Source: Candidatus Pacearchaeota archaeon
GTDB lineage: Archaea > Nanobdellota > Nanobdellia > Pacearchaeales > GW2011-AR1
Length of the DNA stretch: 55,117 bases
Direction: 5' to 3'
NCBI GenBank assembly: GCA_017609285.1
Contig: JAFCEE010000001.1
Location: 82,475-137,591 of the forward strand
Shown: positions 35,396 to 44,936 of the stretch, piece by piece
How the letters are laid out: each line of letters opens with the position of its first letter
Position numbering within the stretch: the first letter of the stretch is position 1
Made by a program: the position numbers and the translations under genes
Notes under the pieces: generated by a model
Told to the model about the DNA's origin: nothing
The model's input: the letters and a program-made list of their open reading frames with translations, nothing else
The model's database searches: none

Positions 35396-36223
35396 TTATA
35401 ATCTTTTTAACTTATGTTTTATTGCGACTAAACTTTCCCTTATCATTGCAGTTACCAAACTGCCAGTTTGTAATTTTTTAAGGATTTTATTTTTAATTCC
35501 TTCTTTTTTGCTTTTATGTTTAATATAATTCTTAATGGCAAGATTATCAAAGATAGTGTTTGAATTAAATATTACTGCCAATGTCGGGCCATAACTTTCT
35601 GATTTTTCTCCTTTTCTTTTATAGGGAGCTCTTCCTGTATTTCTGACTTGCTCCCATATCGGCTTGTCTAAGTCTTTAAATTTCTGAACAAAATTTTTAT
35701 CATCACTAAAAAATGCGTGTGGAAAAAGAATTTCTGCTAAATTCCTGCTAAAAGTGTTTTTATGTAAATCGTGGATAAAAACAATTTTAACTCTTTTATC
35801 TTTTAAAATTTTTAATGCTAACTGAATTGCTCTCTCACCCTTAGGTCCGTCAATAATGACTATACAATCTTCTTTTATTAATTTTGGAATAAGTTGTATT
35901 GAATCCCCATAAAATAATTTGATATTCCTGTATTTTTTTAGATTTTTTTCTGAAAATTTCACATCTTTTCCAAATCTGTCATAATCAATACTTTGAATAT
36001 ATTTTTCTGAACCTAAAAAAGATCTTGCGAGAATTTTTGTGCTATATCCTCTTGCTCTTCCACTTTCAATAATCTGATTTATGTTTAAATAAGAAGCTAA
36101 GGAAAACACAAGGAGAAGTTCACTATTTAGCATTCCTCTTATCTCAAATTTTGTGTTCCTAATAATTTGTGAAAATTTTTTTTTGTTTTTTTCACATATC
36201 TTTATTATCAATTTTTTTTTCAT
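35396..36223 (-). CDS. Putative class I methyltransferase-fold protein
   Basis: A 275-residue protein with a Rossmann-like core. Segments in order are IIESGRARGYST (53-61, motif I E-x-G-x3-G), SIDYD (78-82), FYGDSIQLIPKL (104-115, motif III) and VIIDGPKGERAI (122-133, motif IV-like). This pattern resembles methyltransferase_24/CmcI-like proteins. The C-terminal part is basic and helical. Activity is inferred from fold motifs only. It is separated by 44 bases from the SDR gene on the same strand. Confidence 0.6.
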   Translation of the reverse strand: MKKKLIIKICEKNKKKFSQIIRNTKFEIRGMLNSELLLVFSLASYLNINQIIESGRARGYSTKILARSFLGSEKYIQSIDYDRFGKDVKFSEKNLKKYRNIKLFYGDSIQLIPKLIKEDCIVIIDGPKGERAIQLALKILKDKRVKIVFIHDLHKNTFSRNLAEILFPHAFFSDDKNFVQKFKDLDKPIWEQVRNTGRAPYKRKGEKSESYGPTLAVIFNSNTIFDNLAIKNYIKHKSKKEGIKNKILKKLQTGSLVTAMIRESLVAIKHKLKRL

Positions 36224-36252
36224 ATTTGTTAGATCAAAATTTTTAATAATTC

Positions 36253-37791
36253 TTATGATTTAAATTTTTCTTTAAACTTATTAAAAAATGATTTTATAAT
36301 CATTATATCATTTTTGTCTAAACCTCTGATTAAGAGGATTATAATAATATAAGATAATAGGAAGAATATTAATAGGATGCTCAAATTGATAATACTGATG
36401 GTCACAAATTTTTTAAGATAAAGAAGGATTGCTGCTGAAAGAAATCCTGCTGTTAGTACGGATATCATTTTTCTTCTAATAGGAAGAATAGAAAGATAAT
36501 AATTACATTGAAACATAAAAATTATTGAAAGTAATACAAGTGAAGCTGATGATGCAAATGCTGCTCCAGCAATCCCATATTTAGGAATCAATAAAATATT
36601 CAAAATTATGTTAAATGCTGTTATAAAGATTATATCAAACAAGATTAATTTTGATCTTCCAGACATTGCTAGTAGATTATGTGAAATGCTGAATATAGAA
36701 AAGAATAATACCCCAAAACTCAGAATTCTTAATGCAACTTCTCCTTCAAGATACTGATTTCCAAATAAGATATTAATGAATGCTCCTGGAAATATGACCA
36801 TCAAAATAAAAAGGGGGAGAACAGCTGTAAAAACCCATTTTCCAATTTGCTGGCTTATTTGTTTTACAATTTCTTTGTGTCCTCTAGCATACTCTTTATT
36901 TATAAGTGGGAAAAAAAGTTGAAGAAATAAACTTAATGGGATTGTAAGAAAAAAAGCTGTAGGAACTACTGCATTATATACTCCTACATCCCCTACTGTT
37001 CTAAAAATACCAATTATAAAAGTGTCTGTCCAATGAAATATTTGCCATATAAATGCATAAAAAGCTAAAGGCCAAGAATATGAAAAAACTTTCCTAAATA
37101 TTTTTTCTTTTTTCTTAATCTTCTCTGCCTTTCTAAATATATAAGGAAATTTGTATCTGCATACAAAAAAAGCTGTTAATAAAGTTCCAAATATGCCTAA
37201 AAGATAAGAATAGATTATAGCATTTGATTTAAAACCAAGAAAAATGAATAATATAAGAAAAGTTAATTTAAATGAGCTTAAAAGAATTCTTGTTATAAAT
37301 GTGTGCCATTTAATCTCTTCATGAGCTCTTATTATCGGAAGAAATGTATTCAATAAGATAGTTAATGGAACAGAAATACTAAAAAATTTAAGAAAGATCA
37401 TCAAATCAGGTTCATTAAAAATTGATAAAGAGATTAAATTAGAGAAACAAAAAAGGATTATTCCTCCAACCAAACCAAGAATCAATAAAAATAAAAAAGA
37501 GGACTTAAACAAATACTGAATTTTGTTTTTTTCATTTTTGCCTCTAAAAATGGAGATATATCTTAACAATCCTTCATTTAAGCCTAAAGCAAAAAAAGCA
37601 ATAAACCAACCAGAAATCATTATAGACAAAGAAAACAAACCATAAATCTCTGGGCCAAAATTTCTTGCTATTACAATCCTGTATAGATAGGTAAAAATCT
37701 TTGATATGATTATTCCTGCTAATACAATCATAGAAGATTTTGCTAATAATTTTAGTGAATGATTAAAGAGTTCTTGGTTATCTTGGTCCAT
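36253..37791 (-). CDS. MOP-superfamily glycan flippase (Wzx/RfbX-like)
   Basis: A 512-residue polytopic protein with about 12-14 TM helices. KIFTYLYRIVIARNFGPEIYGLFSLSIMI at the start is the classical flippase N-terminus; AFYAFIWQIFHWTDTFIIGIF and LLAMSGRSKLILFDIIFITAFNIILN are further family segments. It would export a second lipid-linked glycan, or act with the first flippase at 16867. Likely transcribed with the methyltransferase upstream. Confidence 0.88.
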   Translation of the reverse strand: MDQDNQELFNHSLKLLAKSSMIVLAGIIISKIFTYLYRIVIARNFGPEIYGLFSLSIMISGWFIAFFALGLNEGLLRYISIFRGKNEKNKIQYLFKSSFLFLLILGLVGGIILFCFSNLISLSIFNEPDLMIFLKFFSISVPLTILLNTFLPIIRAHEEIKWHTFITRILLSSFKLTFLILFIFLGFKSNAIIYSYLLGIFGTLLTAFFVCRYKFPYIFRKAEKIKKKEKIFRKVFSYSWPLAFYAFIWQIFHWTDTFIIGIFRTVGDVGVYNAVVPTAFFLTIPLSLFLQLFFPLINKEYARGHKEIVKQISQQIGKWVFTAVLPLFILMVIFPGAFINILFGNQYLEGEVALRILSFGVLFFSIFSISHNLLAMSGRSKLILFDIIFITAFNIILNILLIPKYGIAGAAFASSASLVLLSIIFMFQCNYYLSILPIRRKMISVLTAGFLSAAILLYLKKFVTISIINLSILLIFFLLSYIIIILLIRGLDKNDIMIIKSFFNKFKEKFKS

Positions 37792-37821
37792 GCATTATAA
37801 TATTAAATAGGTTATTTAAAT

Positions 37822-38493
37822 TTATTTTATAGCAAAGACAGAATAGTTTAGAGTAAAAACAGGATTGTAAAAAAGTTTGTCTGCTAATTTTCCAAACAGA
37901 TTAAAAAGAAGTATAAATGGCTTTGCTATAATTCCTGGGAAAGCATCGGATATCCCCCAGACTACTAGTTGCACTATTGAAAGAGCAGCTCCTCCATTTT
38001 CTTTTATTTCTACATATCTAAATTTTTTGAATATCTCCCTAAGAGAATATTTAGTAAATCTAAAATAATCATATGGCTCTCCATGTAATGGTACTGCCAT
38101 ATTTGTTGTTAATAGACATTTCCCACCGTTTTTCAAAACGCGATAAATTTCATCTACTGCTTTTTTATATCCTATAAGATGCTCTATAACCTGAAAACAA
38201 ACTACACCGTCTACAGAATTATTTTTAATAGGAATTCCTTTTTCTATATCTGCTTTAATATCAACCCCAGGGTAATCAAATTTATCTATCTTAACATAAT
38301 CCTCTGAATTTACAAAAAATTTTTTATAAGGTGACTTGCCAGCTCCAATATCTAATATTTTCCCTCTAAAACGAGGAGCATAAAATTTAACTTTTTTCAA
38401 AATCTCTGAAAAATGTAAGTAAATATCATCTGTTAATTTTGGCCTTTGCCATACTCTCAAAGGCCGCCCTATTTCACCTGTCCATTTTTTCAT
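37822..38493 (-). CDS. SAM-dependent methyltransferase, type 11
   Basis: A 223-residue class I methyltransferase: ILDIGAGKS at 46-54 (motif I), YVKIDKFDYPGVDIKADIEKG, and VDGVVCFQVIEHL with the conserved EHL turn. Methylates a small molecule, sugar or lipid; context suggests a glycan. A hydrophobic C-terminus (GGAALSIVQLVVWGIS...FILLFNLFGKL) suggests membrane association. Confidence 0.8.
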   Translation of the reverse strand: MKKWTGEIGRPLRVWQRPKLTDDIYLHFSEILKKVKFYAPRFRGKILDIGAGKSPYKKFFVNSEDYVKIDKFDYPGVDIKADIEKGIPIKNNSVDGVVCFQVIEHLIGYKKAVDEIYRVLKNGGKCLLTTNMAVPLHGEPYDYFRFTKYSLREIFKKFRYVEIKENGGAALSIVQLVVWGISDAFPGIIAKPFILLFNLFGKLADKLFYNPVFTLNYSVFAIK

Positions 38494-38528
38494 GGAAAGT
38501 TAATTAAGAAAGATTATTTAAGAATTAT

Positions 38529-39227
38529 TTAATTGAAAAGTCTATATTTAAGTAGGGTATAAATAGCCACAATCCCATCTTTCCATGTTATCTTTTTTCC
38601 TTCTTTGAAACTTCTACAATCATAGCTAATTGGAATCTCAACAATCTTGATTTTGTTCTTAAGAAGCTTTGCTGTTATTTCTGGTTCTATATCAAATCTA
38701 TAAGATTTCAAATTTAGACTTTCTACCACTTTCTTTGTCATCATTTTATAACAGGTTTCCATATCAGTAATTTTTTTATGATACAAAATAGATGTGAGAA
38801 AAGTAAGAAGTTTGTTCCCATAATAATGCAAGGGAATATTAAACCCGGTCAATTTTCCTAATAATCTTGAGCCAAAAACAACTTCTGTTTTATTTTCTAA
38901 TATTGGTTTAAGCAACTTTTTGAATTCTTCTGGATTGTATTCAAGATCTGCATCCTGAATTACAATAACATCACCAGAAGAATGCTTTAAACCAGTTCTT
39001 ATTGCCGCCCCTTTTCCGAAATTTTTTCGGTGAACAAAGTATTTAATGTTTGGGTATATCTTCTTTAAATTTTTGATTTTTTCTTGTGTATTATCTTCAG
39101 AGGCATCATTTACTATTATTATCTCTTTTTCAAGAGGTAATTGAACTTGGTTAACTTTTTTTATAATTTCCTCAATTGTTTTTTCTTCGTTGTAAACAGG
39201 GACAATTATGCTTATTTTCTTTTTCAT
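38529..39227 (-). CDS. GT2 dolichyl-phosphate mannosyl/glucosyltransferase-like
   Basis: A 232-residue family 2 transferase without C-terminal TM helices. SIIVPVYNEEKTIEEII begins the fold, NDASEDNT is the nucleotide-binding loop, DAD is at 92-94 (QDADLEYNPE) and VVFGSRLLGK is typical of DPM1-like proteins, as is TDMETCYKMM. It most likely makes a dolichyl-phosphate sugar for the GT-C enzyme encoded just upstream on the same strand (24-base gap). Confidence 0.85.
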   Translation of the reverse strand: MKKKISIIVPVYNEEKTIEEIIKKVNQVQLPLEKEIIIVNDASEDNTQEKIKNLKKIYPNIKYFVHRKNFGKGAAIRTGLKHSSGDVIVIQDADLEYNPEEFKKLLKPILENKTEVVFGSRLLGKLTGFNIPLHYYGNKLLTFLTSILYHKKITDMETCYKMMTKKVVESLNLKSYRFDIEPEITAKLLKNKIKIVEIPISYDCRSFKEGKKITWKDGIVAIYTLLKYRLFN

Positions 39228-39250
39228 TGGAAGGGTTATATACGAGGGGT

Positions 39251-41071
39251 TTAAGAAGATTTATACAATAAAAAATATATATAAAAAGATAATAAAATTG
39301 CTATAACTATATCTAAGTAGAGGATTAAATGAGCAATTTTGTTAAGTAAAAAATCAAAAGCATTATAGGTAGAATAATCATCAAAATTACTTCCTTTTGG
39401 TTTGTATCCTACTGGATAATAAAACCATACATGTGTTGAATCTGCAAAGCTTATTGTTTGAGGTTTGGCTAAAAAAACTGTCCTATAGATGTTAAAATGT
39501 TTTTCTCCTTTTATCCCATAAATAGTCTTTACTAATTCTGCTTTTTTCTTGAAATAATCTGTTATCTCTTCACATGTTTTGTTAAATTCAGGTTGTTTTG
39601 ACACAGTCCCCCAACCAGAGTCGTCTGTTGCAGCTTCAATGTAATACGTTGTTATTGGTATAGAATTCCCTGACCATGAATTCTGGTTTTTCATTAAAGC
39701 TGAAAAATAATTTGTTTCAATGTAATGTCTATCATAAAACATAAATGCTATCCTCCCCCTATAAATTCTGCTGTCTACTACAACAAGGGAATTTGGCTCG
39801 ATGTTTTCATTTTTGAAATCAATTAATTTTCCTAATTCATTTTTTCCAAAAAATCCATTATTCTGATGATAAACTTTTGCTAAACTAAACAAAATTAATA
39901 AACATAGTAAAGAATAAAGAACTACTTTTTTTGTTTTTTCTTGTTTAAATACCTCTGAAATATTGATTATTGAAATAGAGGCAAGCAAAGAGATAAAAAA
40001 ACTTCCAAAAACAAAATGATTAGCTAAGAGTGATGTTCCAGATAAAAACAAAAAAGGGAACAAGAATGCTAAGATTAAAAACAATAAGAATTTATTTTTG
40101 TTTTTGAAAAGAAAAAACAAGCCTAAAAATGCAAAGAAAAGAACAAAAATAGATTCATTGTGATAGAACATTAAAAGTCCATCTACAATTCCAGAATGTC
40201 TGCCATGATTTGGGAAGATTAAATTATAAAGATTAAATGGAGCAATTGTTGGAGCAATATCCTTGTATTTATCTAAAGAGATTCTTGTAAACCTCGCAAA
40301 TTGTAAATCAACTAATCCCTTATCCTTATAAAGAAGATAATTAAAAGTAAGAATTGGGGTTACTAATAAAAGCATAATCAAACCAGCATAAATAATCTGC
40401 TTAAACTTAAATTTGTGAAAATGCCTTTTGTTGTAATAAATAAGGAAGATAGCAAAAGCCGGAATGACACTTAATGCTATTGACTTAATCATTATAGATA
40501 CTCCTAAAGATACCCATGTTAAAATAAAGAATCTTGATTTTGACTTTTTGAGAAATAGAATCAAAAAATACATTGAGAGAAAAACAAAAAATGCCATTGA
40601 GATATCCATCAATGCCGCCATTTGGGTCAGTTGGAAGGAAGAAAACGTAAGGATTATAGAGGAAATTAAAGCTATTTTTTTATTGAAAATCTCTTTCGCT
40701 ATGAGATATATCAAAATTATAATTGCGCTTCCAAATAAAATTGATGTAAATCTCAATCCAAAAACAGATACTCCAAAAATTTTTGTGAATAAATCTGTAA
40801 GCCAAAACCATACTGCAGATTCATCCATTATCTGTAATTTTCCTGAACTGATAAAACCGAGAGCATGTGTTCCATGAACCATTTCATCAGCACAAAATTT
40901 GTTTCTTAAAGCAGTTAAGGTTCTTAAAATAAATCCAATGATAAAAAGAAAGATAATCCATTTTTTGTTATTTTTAGAAAGTATAAAATCAAGAGTTTTG
41001 TCTAAAAATCTATTTAGGAAAACTTGTTTCATCTCTTCTTTTTGTTTCTTTTCAATTTTCTCTTTTTCCAT
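39251..41071 (-). CDS. GT-C membrane glycosyltransferase (PMT/GT39-like)
   Basis: A 606-residue polytopic protein. An N-terminal charged cytosolic segment is followed by a TM helix and the external loop FCADEMVHGTHAL with D62/E63, the acidic pair of dolichyl-phosphate-sugar dependent GT-C enzymes. About ten further TM helices follow, then an external soluble domain of about 190 residues, then a final TM helix. Uses polyprenyl-phosphate sugars on the outer face. The neighbouring GT2 could supply its donor. Confidence 0.8.
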   Translation of the reverse strand: MEKEKIEKKQKEEMKQVFLNRFLDKTLDFILSKNNKKWIIFLFIIGFILRTLTALRNKFCADEMVHGTHALGFISSGKLQIMDESAVWFWLTDLFTKIFGVSVFGLRFTSILFGSAIIILIYLIAKEIFNKKIALISSIILTFSSFQLTQMAALMDISMAFFVFLSMYFLILFLKKSKSRFFILTWVSLGVSIMIKSIALSVIPAFAIFLIYYNKRHFHKFKFKQIIYAGLIMLLLVTPILTFNYLLYKDKGLVDLQFARFTRISLDKYKDIAPTIAPFNLYNLIFPNHGRHSGIVDGLLMFYHNESIFVLFFAFLGLFFLFKNKNKFLLFLILAFLFPFLFLSGTSLLANHFVFGSFFISLLASISIINISEVFKQEKTKKVVLYSLLCLLILFSLAKVYHQNNGFFGKNELGKLIDFKNENIEPNSLVVVDSRIYRGRIAFMFYDRHYIETNYFSALMKNQNSWSGNSIPITTYYIEAATDDSGWGTVSKQPEFNKTCEEITDYFKKKAELVKTIYGIKGEKHFNIYRTVFLAKPQTISFADSTHVWFYYPVGYKPKGSNFDDYSTYNAFDFLLNKIAHLILYLDIVIAILLSFYIYFLLYKSS

Positions 41072-41209
41072 TTAAGATCAAAGATTTGTTATTAATTAAT
41101 AATTTTTTTAGTATTTTAAATTATTCTTTTTTGGAATTTTTTGATAGTAATAAGAAATATACTTCCTAACATAATTAAACTTAAAAACAATTTTCTCAAC
41201 GATTAAGGA

Positions 41210-42265
41210 ATGAAAAGAGCATTAATTACAGGTATAACTGGGCAGGACGGGGCTTATCTTGCAGATTTTTTATTAAAAAAAGGATATAGAGTTTTTGGGA
41301 CTTATAGAAGGACTTCTACTCCAAATTTCTGGAGACTCCGAGCTTTGAAAGTTCTTGACAAAATTACATTGATTCCAGCTGATATGGCGGATATGTCTTC
41401 TTTGTTAGAAGCTGTAAATCTAGCTGACCCTAATGAGATTTATAATTTGGCTGCCCAAAGTTATGTAAGCGCAAGTTTTGACCAACCATTATTTACTGCT
41501 CAAGTAGATGGTCTTGGTCCATTAAGAATTCTTGAGATTATTAGGCATTTAAACAAGAAAATTAAATTTTATCAAGCTTCTACTTCAGAATTATATGGAG
41601 AATCTATTGAAGATAAAAAAATGCAACAAAATGAAAACACTAAATTTTTACCAAATTCTCCTTATGCTACAGCTAAGTTATATGGCTTTCACATATGCAG
41701 AATTTACAGAGATGCTTATAAGATTTTTGCTTGTAATGGGATTCTATTTAACCATGAAAGTCCTTTGAGGGGATTAGAATTCGTAACAAGAAAGATTAGC
41801 AATGCTGTAGCCAGAATAAAATTGGGCCTGCAAAAAAAATTATTTTTGGGAAATCTTGACGCCAAAAGAGACTGGGGTTTTGCCCCGGATTATGTCAAAG
41901 CAATGTGGTTAATGCTCCAACAAGATAAACCAGATGATTTTGTTATTGCCACGAATGAAACTCACTCAGTTAGAGAATTTGTTGAAGAAGCTTTTAAAAA
42001 TGTTAGATTAGATTGGAGAAAATATGTTCAGACTAAAGAGGAGCTGATAAGACCAAAAGATGTTTCCATTTTAAATGGTGATTACTCAAAAGCTAAAAGA
42101 ATTTTGGGATGGAAGCCAAAAACAAAATTTAAAGACTTAGTCAGGAAAATGGTTAAATCTGACCTAATGAGGTGGAAAAAATTTTTAAATGGTGATAGGT
42201 TTCCTTGGGATGCTTTTGATTACCATGAGAATATAGATATTCTAAAAAGGGGAAAAACGAAATGA
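41210..42265 (+). CDS. gmd: GDP-mannose 4,6-dehydratase
   Basis: NADP-dependent SDR that makes GDP-4-keto-6-deoxymannose. GITGQDGAYLADFLL at 8-22 is the diagnostic Gmd N-terminus; the active site T125/S126/E127 (ASTSELYG) and Y152-x3-K156 (SPYATAK) are intact, and FNHESPLRGLEFVTRKI is a Gmd hallmark. Length 351 is normal. Its stop overlaps the perosamine-synthase-like gene by four bases, a pairing typical of GDP-perosamine clusters. Confidence 0.94.
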   Translation: MKRALITGITGQDGAYLADFLLKKGYRVFGTYRRTSTPNFWRLRALKVLDKITLIPADMADMSSLLEAVNLADPNEIYNLAAQSYVSASFDQPLFTAQVDGLGPLRILEIIRHLNKKIKFYQASTSELYGESIEDKKMQQNENTKFLPNSPYATAKLYGFHICRIYRDAYKIFACNGILFNHESPLRGLEFVTRKISNAVARIKLGLQKKLFLGNLDAKRDWGFAPDYVKAMWLMLQQDKPDDFVIATNETHSVREFVEEAFKNVRLDWRKYVQTKEELIRPKDVSILNGDYSKAKRILGWKPKTKFKDLVRKMVKSDLMRWKKFLNGDRFPWDAFDYHENIDILKRGKTK

Positions 42266-43359
42266 TTCCGGTAGCTGAACCTTTTTTAGGAGAAGATGAA
42301 TTGAGATATGTTACTGATTGTATTAAACATGGATGGATTTCTTCTGCTGGAAGCTATGTAAAAAAATTTGAAAAAGAATTTGCTAAGTTTTGTAATGTTA
42401 AATATGGCATTGCTGTTTCTAGTGGAACTGCAGCTTTGCACCTTGCTCTGCTTGCATCAGGTATAGAAAAAGGAGATGAAGTTATTATACCAAACTTGAC
42501 TTTTGTTAGTCCTGCAAGTATGACTAAACTTGTTGGAGCTAGACCTGTTTTAGTTGATTCAGATTCTGAAACATGGAATATTGACCCAAAAAAAATAGAA
42601 GAAAATATAACAGGAAAAACAAAAGCTATAATTCCTGTTCATTTATATGGGCATCCAAGCGACATGGATCAGATAATGAGTATAGCAAAGAAGAACAATT
42701 TAAAAGTAATAGAAGATGCGTGTGAAGCTCATGGGGCAGAATATAAAGGGAGAAAAGTTGGAGGTATTGGAGATATAGGGTGTTTTTCTTTTTACGGAAA
42801 TAAAATCATTACAACCGGAGAAGGTGGAATGTGCGTAACCAACAACGAAAAGTTGTATGAGAAAATGAAGTATCTAAGAGATCACGCTATGAAGCCAGAT
42901 AAAAGATATTGGCATGAGGAAGTTGGATTCAATTACAGACTTACAAACATCCAAGCTGCTGTTGGCATCGCACAACTTGAAAAGATTGAAGAGATAATCA
43001 AAGCAAAAAGAAATAATGCTATGATTTATGATTCTCTATTAAAAGGGATAGAGGGGATAATGCTCCCTCCTAATAAATTTTGGGCTAAAAATGTTTATTG
43101 GATGTATTCTATTCTAGTTAATGATAAATTCAATCTAAGCAGAGATAATTTAATGCAAAAGCTAAGAGAAAAAGGTATTGAAACAAGAGCATTTTTTTAT
43201 CCATTAAATGAGATGCCTCCATACAGAAGTGAAGGAGAATTTGAGGTTTCAAAAAAAATTTCGGAGAGTGGAATAAATTTGCCCTCATCAGCCAAACTTA
43301 CAAAAGAGGAGATTAAAAAAGTTTGTAGCGTAATTAGAGAAGTTGCTGAAGTTAAATAG
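42262..43359 (+). CDS. per: GDP-perosamine synthase-like aminotransferase
   Basis: PLP-dependent DegT-family aminotransferase of 365 residues. SSGTAALHLALLASG binds PLP phosphate, D152 is in IEDACEAHGAEY, and the Schiff-base lysine is K181 in FYGNKIITTGEGG. The start IPVAEPFLGEDEL and NLTFVSPASM resemble Per/RfbE, which aminates GDP-4-keto-6-deoxymannose with glutamate. Overlap with gmd by four bases supports this substrate. A different amino sugar remains possible. Confidence 0.88.
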   Translation: MIPVAEPFLGEDELRYVTDCIKHGWISSAGSYVKKFEKEFAKFCNVKYGIAVSSGTAALHLALLASGIEKGDEVIIPNLTFVSPASMTKLVGARPVLVDSDSETWNIDPKKIEENITGKTKAIIPVHLYGHPSDMDQIMSIAKKNNLKVIEDACEAHGAEYKGRKVGGIGDIGCFSFYGNKIITTGEGGMCVTNNEKLYEKMKYLRDHAMKPDKRYWHEEVGFNYRLTNIQAAVGIAQLEKIEEIIKAKRNNAMIYDSLLKGIEGIMLPPNKFWAKNVYWMYSILVNDKFNLSRDNLMQKLREKGIETRAFFYPLNEMPPYRSEGEFEVSKKISESGINLPSSAKLTKEEIKKVCSVIREVAEVK

Positions 43360-43478
43360 GATTTTTTGGTGGTTTGTTAATTTTTGAAAAAAAATTCTGA
43401 CCAAAACAGATATAAAAGAGTTAAAAGAAGAATAGTGTGGGAGTAAGTGACAGAAAGACTAAATGAAATGGAACGTGC

Positions 43479-44936
43479 TCAATTTAGGGTTTTTTCATAT
43501 AAAGACAAAACCTGATATTTCTTAACTAATCTAAAATTCTGTAAAGTTAAATTGTCATTTATGGTTAAAGCGTAATTTATTTTTTCATATTCTGTTTTAT
43601 CACTCTGACTTTTTCTCAGCTCAGCAGAAAAACAAATATCCCTCCTGTTCCATGGTTTAGAGCGAGAACAAAATTTTTTTCCTGCAATAATAGAAGAATT
43701 TTTTAGATAAAGTTCATAATCTTGTATGCTTACAAATTCTTTTATCCCATCCCCCCAATATAAATGAGCAAGATGTTGATAGCTATCTGGATGGTTCCCT
43801 ACAATAAAGGACTGATTTGGATATTGTTCCTGAATTTGTTGTAAGTCTTCCTTGATTAATTCTGTTGTAAAGATAGGATTTAAGTTCAAATTGGGAAAAT
43901 TTTTAACAAACATGACAAAATCTTGGCCTTTGGTTTCGTATTTTATTTGTATCAAGTAGGGGTTAATAACCATGAGAGTTAAAACTAAAAAAATTATGAG
44001 TTGTATTCTGAATTGCTTTTTATTTAAAATCTTCGCTAAAAGCAAGATTATTATAGGAATTAGTATAATAAGAAGCCTTATCTGTGGATTGGTAAGCAAG
44101 AAAGCCAAAGAGAATGTTAAGAAAATAATTAATTTTTTGTATTTAATAAAATTCTTCTTTTTATAGAATAAATAAGAGTAAAAAGGGATAAACAATAAAA
44201 ATGAAACTAATCTAAGAGGATTAAATCTAGGATGGTGATAAATTCCACCATAAAGAAAGAAAACTATACAAGAAAAAATATGTTTAAGGATACTATAAAA
44301 AGCAAAACCAAAAAGAAGCTGATCAGTTATTAAACGCGGTAATAGTCCAATAAGAATAAAAAAAAGAAAAATCAAGGAATTTAAAAATTTTTTATTATAA
44401 AAATAGGAAAGGAGAAGAAAAAAAGAAAAATACAAAGAGGTCGCCCAAAAAGCACCACCAAAACCTGCTAAAAGGCCCGCATAAGCAAGATATTTTGTTT
44501 TATTCTGCTTTTCAAATTTTTCAATAAAATAGTAACTCCATAAAAATAAAAAGCTCAGAAAAATGGCTGGAGTAATCCAAGGAATAATATACCATACTAC
44601 AGGACTCACAAGAAAAAGCCAAAGAGTTTTTTTATTTTTTTTGCTTATAAAATAAACACTAAAAATCAAAAGACAAAGCCAAAATATGGAACTTATCTTC
44701 ATTAAAAAAAAATTTTTCGTTAGTCCAACAAATGGAGACATTACCAGACCATACAAAACAGAATGACTTGCTCTTAATCTGGCTTGATAATTTCCTGAGA
44801 AAAATTTTGCTGTATCTGCATAATCTCCTATGTCTGCTGAGCCCTCATAATTAGTAAGTAAAGAAAGTATCAACATAAGTCCCAATACTATAAAGATTAG
44901 TTTTGCCTCTTTATCTCTCATTTTTTCTACAAACAA
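43479..44936 (-). CDS. Polytopic membrane protein, possible GT-C glycosyltransferase
   Basis: A 485-residue protein with about 11 hydrophobic helices and a C-terminal soluble domain of about 120 residues. The first external loop contains EGSADIGDYADTAKFFSG, acidic residues where GT-C enzymes carry theirs, but no clear family signature. Later NPRFNPLRL-like segments are lacking; assignment rests on topology and neighbours. An alternative start is five codons further in. It overlaps the upstream methyltransferase gene by 26 bases. Confidence 0.55.
   Translation of the reverse strand: MFVEKMRDKEAKLIFIVLGLMLILSLLTNYEGSADIGDYADTAKFFSGNYQARLRASHSVLYGLVMSPFVGLTKNFFLMKISSIFWLCLLIFSVYFISKKNKKTLWLFLVSPVVWYIIPWITPAIFLSFLFLWSYYFIEKFEKQNKTKYLAYAGLLAGFGGAFWATSLYFSFFLLLSYFYNKKFLNSLIFLFFILIGLLPRLITDQLLFGFAFYSILKHIFSCIVFFLYGGIYHHPRFNPLRLVSFLLFIPFYSYLFYKKKNFIKYKKLIIFLTFSLAFLLTNPQIRLLIILIPIIILLLAKILNKKQFRIQLIIFLVLTLMVINPYLIQIKYETKGQDFVMFVKNFPNLNLNPIFTTELIKEDLQQIQEQYPNQSFIVGNHPDSYQHLAHLYWGDGIKEFVSIQDYELYLKNSSIIAGKKFCSRSKPWNRRDICFSAELRKSQSDKTEYEKINYALTINDNLTLQNFRLVKKYQVLSLYEKTLN

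Noticed and set aside
43408-43478. TATA-like element followed by a CTAAAT/ATTTAG hairpin and T-run, possible small RNA
   Set aside because: Stem short with an 18-base loop and overlaps the stop of the neighbouring gene; no box motifs seen.
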